Positions 58,337-64,000 of a DNA stretch of 64,000 nucleotides are shown piece by piece; the first letter of the stretch is position 1, and each line of letters opens with the position of its first letter. This DNA is from Acanthosoma haemorrhoidale (lineage: Eukaryota > Arthropoda > Insecta > Hemiptera > Acanthosomatidae). The notes beneath the pieces were generated by a model. It was not told where the DNA came from. It made no database searches and was given only the letters and a program-made list of their open reading frames with translations. The position numbers and the translations under genes were made by a program. The DNA lies in the NCBI GenBank assembly GCA_930367205.1, contig OV884011.1, positions 45,645,754 to 45,709,753 of the forward strand, in the 5' to 3' direction.

Positions 58337-59586
58337 TATGGTTGAGTCATAAGTAGCTTCCGTTTTTTTATCAGAAATTTATTTTGCTCTCATTAAATAT
58401 CAAAATTATATTAATTTATTACGTATTCACCACTATTATCTATAACCTTCTCCTATCTTCCAGGCAGTTTTTGAATTCCTTCCTTGTAAAATGTAGTTGG
58501 TTTGGACAGGAAGAGGTTCTCAACAGCCTGCCTGACTTGCTCTTTCCATTCAAAAATTTTTGTGAGGAACAGAAAAGATGGTAGTCTGTCGGGGCAAGAT
58601 CCAGGGAGTAAGTTGGATATGGTAAAACAGGCCATCCAAGCTCACGAATTTTTTCTTGAGTCATCCTTGCTGTATGTGGTCGCGCATTGCCGTGTAAAAG
58701 AATGACGTTTTTGCGATTGACGAGTGCAGGACGCTTTTCATGGAGTTTTTCTTGCACTCTTTGCAACTGCTGAACGTATCTATCCGCAGAAATAGTTAAA
58801 TTTGACTTCAACAACTCGTGGTGAATTATTTCTTGACAATCCTACCATACACACAATAAACTCTTTTTGCCATGTATGTTTGCTTTCGGATCTGGTAGGG
58901 GTGGTTGATCCTTATCAAGCCACTGCCTTTTGCGGACTATATAATCATAGGTAACCCATTTTTCATCGCCTGTTACAATCCTGTTTTAAAAAAAACTCGA
59001 TTTTTACCCTTAAGAGCAGACTTGTGGCGATTGACATGCGATCTTCTTTATTCCGTTCACTGAGATTGTGAGGTACCCACACTCCTAGCTTGCTGACTTT
59101 CCCTAATTTCTCCAGGTGGCGGTTAACAGTTGATTGTGATGTATTTAACCTTTCTGCTATAACTCTTGTGGATTGACGTGGATTTTGGTCCAATATTGCC
59201 TTTAAAAGGATGTCGTCAAAGTCGAAGGACGTCCCGCCCTCGGTTCGTCTTTGAACGTCATATCTCCAGAACGGAATTTTATAAACCAATTTCTAACTGC
59301 CCGATCAGTTATAAGTTTTTCACCATATACACTGCATATTTTTTCAGCTGTCGCCCTGGTACTATTGCCTTGTTTAAATTCCCAAAGCATTACATGACGA
59401 ATAAGTACTTTTTGACTCTCCATTTCAGAGGTTAAATGGACAGTTAAACAAAACAGTTGACAAAAGACTAACTGAAGCCTCGTCTATATAGTGAAAACAA
59501 AAACTTGTCATGGTAACTTATAGCGGGTAGATATGAACGATAGATTCTACTTAGCTGCATCGGAAGTTACTTATGATTCGACCTGT
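58337..59586 (-). mobile_element. Near-complete mariner (DD34D) element, inactive
   Basis: About 1250 bp flanked by TA (58335-58336 and 59587-59588), the mariner target. The ends are inverted repeats: left GGTTGAGTCATAAGTAGC, right (reversed) GGTCGAATCATAAGTAAC, both continuing TTCCG. The transposase runs on the minus strand from ATG at 59423: VLIRHVMLWEFKQGNS and AVRNWFIKFRSGD form the N-terminal helix-turn-helix region. A frameshift near 59200-59240 leads to the second HTH part (TRVIAERLNTSQSTVNRHL). The first catalytic Asp (GDEKW, codon 58965-58967) is intact but in a shifted frame. The second lies in LLHGNARPHT, where Gly replaces Asp (codon 58689-58691). The third is in LAPTDYHLF (58584-58586), 35 codons on. 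Frameshifts and the lost Asp make it dead. A normal mariner is about 1.3 kb, so the copy is almost full length. Confidence 0.92.
58440..59423 (-). pseudogene. mariner transposase pseudogene
   Basis: Coding remnant of the element above, readable in three frame segments: about 59423-59202, 59289-58963 and 58814-58440. In life the enzyme cuts and pastes the element by binding its terminal repeats and using a D,D34D catalytic triad. Here the order of HTH, linker, GDEKW, HGNARPHT and LAPTDYHLF is complete. The middle catalytic residue is Gly, and at least two frameshifts break the chain. The C-terminal segment after YHLF is also shifted. The length, about 328 codons over the span, is close to the usual 340-350. 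Confidence 0.9.
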
Positions 59587-59589
59587 TAC

Positions 59590-60570
59590 ATCTTTCTCAT
59601 TTACAATCACTTATGTCTCAAACTGTTTACATATATAAAAAGGCGGGTATTCTATAATTGTTGACCTTTGCTTGTCATTTCTCCTGTTTAACCTGCTTAA
59701 TCGAACAACAATTATTTGTTCGTTTAAATCAATACATATTACTGTCTCTATTCAGGTGTTTGTATAGTTCTTTGCCGAGCTCAAAGAGAGATGCTGAGGA
59801 GTGACAATTATCGTTAGCATTTTGTTTTAACGAGCATTAAAATCCCGATGCGTCATTTTCTGGCTGTGGTTACAGCTTGCTAGATATTATTTTCTGAAGG
59901 CAGAAGTCATCTCTTCGAATGTCTGGTTAAAGTTAAATATCTCGACAATTGTAACTGTTAGAAGTACTTGGAATTCAAACAAACACCGTGGTAGATTTAC
60001 CTGTTTAAGAATTATTATGCACTTAGTACTGTTTCGTAAAACCATCTCAGCCTTTCAAAAAACTAAAGGGTTTAAATAACTAAAACTTTATTGAGATCGG
60101 CTCTCAAACACTTTCTGAAAATTTGATAATCTTTGAAATCCGTACCGTTGCGATCTCTTACGAGTTCTCAAATAATGGGAGGAACATACGAAATTGTTGG
60201 AGAATGAGACTTGATGGGTCTTAATAGTTAAGAGGACTTTGTGCAATTTGAATTTTGTTTTCCATACTTTCCATTGCTGTATTTTAAGCAAAAACTAATC
60301 AAAATACTTTTAGGTTAAATCGTTTTCGAAAATCTTTCCTAAAAATATACATAGGCACAGGACATAGTGACGAAAGTCACCTGGTATCCAACAGTAGAGC
60401 CTCTCCTTTCTGGTTCGGCAAATAACTATACATGTATATACATAAAAAAAGGCAATATAAATGTGTATATATATATATTTAACAATTATCTAGATCGATA
60501 AGAGTAGAAGTATTGATTTATAGGAAGGAATTGTGGATGTTGGATTGAGGAGATTAAACTGGGGAATGTG
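59590..60570. other. AT-rich sequence without gene
   Basis: No repeat or exon recognised. CAG|GTAAAT on the minus strand at 60001/60000 lacks a pyrimidine tract and was not called. A TGTATATATATATAT stretch lies near 60462-60478. Confidence 0.45.
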
Positions 60571-60790
60571 GAAAACCCGTTAAGTGAGTGGCAGGGAAAG
60601 AACCAGGCGAGGGGACACCCATTGACAAACAGCGGCAATTAACAGTAAATTAGGGAATAGGGAAGCGAGCACGCTCTCGTGGGACAATTGAGTCGGACAG
60701 TTCACCACAATTAACTTTTACTGCTCCTAAATGAACCGTTTCCACCATTTAGGCCGTTTACCCCCTCCCTCCCCCCGTTAGTTTTAGTTT
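60571..60790. promoter_or_regulatory. GC-richer island, putative cis-regulatory element
   Basis: Balanced block with CACCACAATTAAC, CCTAAATGAACCG and CACCATTTAGGCCG, then a CCCCCTCCCTCCCCCC run. No open frame. It would lie upstream of the proposed exon at 53 kb on the minus strand. Confidence 0.22.
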
Positions 60791-62559
60791 TGTTTAGCAG
60801 CTCACGATTTATAAAATTATTTTAGCAGAAAAGTCGTGGGAAAAAATTATACCTTAATACATTCAACTTTGTACTATGCAACTAGGCGTATAATAATACG
60901 AATTTTATTTATTCCACGTTTCGATAAGATTGTGAAAACCATTATAACGCCAGTTACTATTAAAAGAGTATCGTATGTTTTCTGTTTGCATTGTAGTCCC
61001 GAGGATGCCTGAATAGGAGAATCGTCGACTGTTGATGTAATATCACTAGTAACTTTTTCGGAGATATTTTATTTTTGAAAAACTTATTTTTTAATAGTAT
61101 AACTATCAACATTCAGAAGTTGTTTTTTGAGTGCTACACATAAAAATGATATTCAATTTTTTTTTACTTTCGAAGAGGAATTTTTATACAATAAATAAGC
61201 AGCTATGTCCAGCTTTTATATTCAAATTAGGACAACAAAATGAAACAATACATTATTTTGGATTTTGATATCGCGGGGAAAAACGATTTCAATGACAGTT
61301 TGATTGCGTTTCACAACTACAGTTAACTATGTATAGTAACTACGTTTTGTCTGAGATTAGAATCCGATGTATTACAACATAATTACCTTTTGGAAAACAT
61401 CCGGATAGAAACAAAGCTCATTACAAGAAAGATCTGAGGGCATGACAGAGGTACGAAGCAACCAACCTAACCACCGTAAGATCCTCAACATTAAAGGCGT
61501 TGCGGTGAGGTGTGTTCCTTTTGGTTGGGGGTTCGTTTGCTCCCAAAAGATTCCCTTTGAATCCTTAGCGGGGGTGTGTTGCTAATTAGACGCGGGAGTG
61601 TGGTCCCGCGACTAATTCAGCATTTTGTCTGTTCTCTCTCTCTATGTATCTCCCACCTCTTCATCACTCTCTTCTGTCTTTCCCGAGTCCTTCAGCCGCT
61701 CAGTCGTCTCTTTATCATGTCTGTCTTATAGCTTTCTTTCTACAACAATGAGATGCTAGATTTTACAATTAATTGACTAATTGCCAAGCCCAGAAGCAGT
61801 TTAAAATGATAAGAATGAACATGAACAATGAAAATCGAGAAATTGAATAGGATGGTAAAGATTACTTTTTCAAGATGAGTTTCGGGTTCGATAACCTTGA
61901 AAGAAAGTGCCTCAAAAGTGAGCAATTTCCGATACGATTGAAATCCTTTCCTGACCAATTAGCAGCTCGAGAATGTTGGTATAGCAACCGAAATAATTAT
62001 ACTAGCTATTATAAAATAAATTGTGGGTTGGCCGGCGGGAGGTATATATTTATTTACATCACTAACAAAATTTGAGATAAAAATATGTATAAAAAAGATA
62101 TACTAGCTTGAGGATGAAAGATTTGCTTCTCCTTTAATTATGATTGCAAAGTTTTTAAGAAGAATAATAAAGGCTCATAGCTTGTAAATATTTTAGCTAT
62201 TTACTTTCTTTTTAACAAGGAATCTTCAGAGATATTTAATAATATTTGAACAACTCATTTGCATCGCTAGGTATTGTTCATTGACGTTCTACGTTCCTCG
62301 TCGAATGTATTGCATGGATAAAAGTTCAAAACTATTGAGGGGGAAAAAAATAAAAAAAGAGAAAATCATAGCTAAAAACTATTAAACGTTTATATGCTCC
62401 AACTATCAATGTATACTTAATGAAGTCGAAAACCATTTTTCTTTTATCTTAAATACAATCGTAAAAAAATTCCCCTCGATCGCACCTGTGACCATTTCTT
62501 TGCAGCAATAAAAAAAAAAAGAAAGATTTAGCCATATTAATTTTCTCTTTAAGTGTTCC
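60791..62559. other. AT-rich sequence; balanced block at 61440-61720
   Basis: 61440-61720 is less AT-rich (GGCGGGTGTGTTGC-like words, TCTCTCTCTCT run near 61635) with no exon. The remainder is AT-rich; a plus frame at 61875-62075 has no resemblance. Confidence 0.35.
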
Positions 62560-62860
62560 GCCCTAAATGGTCAAATTACTCATTCTGGCATACGGACGGA
62601 CAGAAGTGAGGGCGATGACTAACTGCGGTAATTAAATCCCTAGCGCACTAACTACCTAGCAGGTATTATTAACACCCTTAGTTAGTACTTTCTCAGTATC
62701 TCCATCATTACTACTAACGTCTTAAAGCTAGTAATTTCTAACGCACTCCTGGCACAAACGATTATCGTAAACAGCCCCATGGCTGCATCGGACAAGCTAA
62801 ACAAGTAGGCATGTACTGAAAGTTTAATTACATCATTGATTAACTATATTTACTCCAGGC
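62560..62860. promoter_or_regulatory. Homeodomain-like site cluster, putative conserved element
   Basis: Block rich in TTAGT/ACTAAC words with GCGGTAATTAAATCC, GTTTAATTACATC and GATTAACT cores and ACAGCCCCATGGCTGC. No open frame. Complexity and site density resemble conserved non-coding elements; not tested. Confidence 0.2.
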
Positions 62861-64000
62861 TCTTCTCATTAGTGCGTGTCATAACGAAACGCTACATACG
62901 GACTCAAAAACTCCTTACGGCAATATATCAAGCAATCAAATGTGACATTATAAGCCTCCTTTGAAAGTTGGTCTGGCGATGTTTTCCTGAGATTTCCAAG
63001 AGCGTAGCTTAATGGATTCGAAATTGATTGCGTTTGTACCTGATAGGATCATAGGATAGAGCACCCGCCCTTTATTTATTTTTTATAATTAAAACTGTGG
63101 GATTACATACCACGAAAAATGATATTTAATTCTTAAATGTTCGCGAGATTCACTTAGGGGCGTAAGTTATTTTTTTTTACATACCTTATGCGTAACAGCT
63201 ATTAAATAGTGGTTTAATTGATTAGCTGAAAGTACGAAAAATGATTTTATTTCATATATCACATCGAAGGATATGTATCATCACCATTTCTCTTTTATTG
63301 TTAAAATTTTATTTCATCATTTTGTATGGACTAAATTATGCCCATTGTGAACAAAATTACTCTTTCTGTTGAGTTTTTGAATGTATAAAAGTGTAATTAA
63401 GAATGTAGAAAATGAACAAAAAAAAATAATATAAGAAACGTCTTCACAGGTCATCTTCGTGGGAGTTCAATTTTTTCAAAACTGGTACGAAAACTTCTCG
63501 GTATTTTTTTATGAATAATACTTTATTTTCAAACCATCCTATTGGCTGAAAACACCCTCGCCAAACGATAAGCAAAAAATAAATAAAAGCTAAAATACTG
63601 AGGAAAAACATGCTATTTACATCAAGGGACTCCTATTGGTTGGATCTCGTAACTTAATTTATTGTAATATCTTAGAATTTCATTTTTTTGTTACAGTCTT
63701 TGGACATATCCATGAAGAAAAAATCATAACACTGTATTTTCAATAGCTTCTGAGATGTTGAGAAAGCTGTCAAGTCAGAGAGAAGCACGTTATTAAATGC
63801 GGAAACAATTTTTTTTCACGTTCCATTTATTTCCTATACTTTCTGTTATAATGTGTTAATCAAAACTTTTACACCATAGGGGCATTGAAATAGCTATTAA
63901 ATTTTAATGGATTGACTCACATACGAAGGAACTGTTTGGACCTAATGGAAATTATGCAGAACAGACCCTAAGACTAGGAACATCGATACATCATCATATT
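62861..64000. other. AT-rich sequence to window end
   Basis: No gene or repeat recognised. TAGCTTAATGG near 63006-63016 is pol III A-box-like, but no B-box follows at the right distance. Confidence 0.45.

Noticed and set aside
60001..60003. CAG|GTAAAT on the minus strand as a further ratchet point
   Set aside because: No pyrimidine tract precedes it, and the donor part is not the GTAAGT seen at the two called sites.
1..64000. CRISPR arrays, prokaryotic operons, rRNA or endogenous virus genes
   Set aside because: No direct-repeat/spacer pattern, no dense coding, and no viral polymerase, capsid or envelope blocks were seen; the only polymerase sequences are LINE reverse transcriptases.

Overview
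The window is animal nuclear DNA, most likely from an insect. It is AT-rich throughout. It carries long (GA)n microsatellites, Jockey-type and CR1/I-like LINE remains, two different mariner (DD34D) relics, a Tigger/pogo relic and tRNA-related SINE scraps. No bacterial-style gene packing, operon, rRNA, CRISPR array or convincing functional tRNA gene was seen. The insect order cannot be settled from the sequence alone.

The main inferred gene lies on the minus strand and seems to span the whole window, nearly all of it as intron. Two GC-rich, proline-rich exons have clean splice sites and open frames that are phase 0 at both ends: 53167-53021 (49 codons) and 45345-45277 (23 codons). A third, weaker candidate exon of 48 nt lies at 12850-12803. 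No exon of this gene was found further down, so the intron after 45277 is either about 32 kb (to the candidate exon) or more than 45 kb (past the window edge). That intron contains two textbook zero-nucleotide recursive splice sites (ratchet points), at 27291/27290 and 3792/3791. In each, a pyrimidine tract and CAG run directly into GTAAGT. The peptide of the second exon weakly recalls the proline-rich N-terminus of Rbfox RNA-binding proteins, but the gene is not firmly identified.

The rest of the window divides into repeats and unassigned intron. LINE family A (Jockey clade) has a rearranged copy at 7296-8925, where a gag zinc knuckle is joined directly to reverse transcriptase by a deletion. 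It also has 5'-truncated 3' ends at 20445-20838 (minus) and, as two copies in tandem, at 41401-42160 (plus). LINE-like family B is seen as five 3' ends: about 21210, 22774, 26264, 37950 and 56415. A separate degraded LINE lies at 1034-1565. A near-complete mariner of about 1.25 kb with matching terminal inverted repeats lies at 58337-59586. A second mariner fragment (50007-50500) abuts a Tigger-like transposase tail (50690-51109).

Scattered through the AT-rich intron are GC-richer islands with dense homeodomain-like, forkhead-like, CRE-like or palindromic sites. Examples lie near 4600, 13700, 24400, 35700-36240, 36950, 40900, 48500-49300, 52230-52650, 60600 and 62600. They look like the conserved non-coding elements of a large developmental or neuromuscular gene, but conservation cannot be tested here. 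All long (GA)n tracts have purines on the plus strand, so a minus-strand transcript would carry (UC)n tracts.
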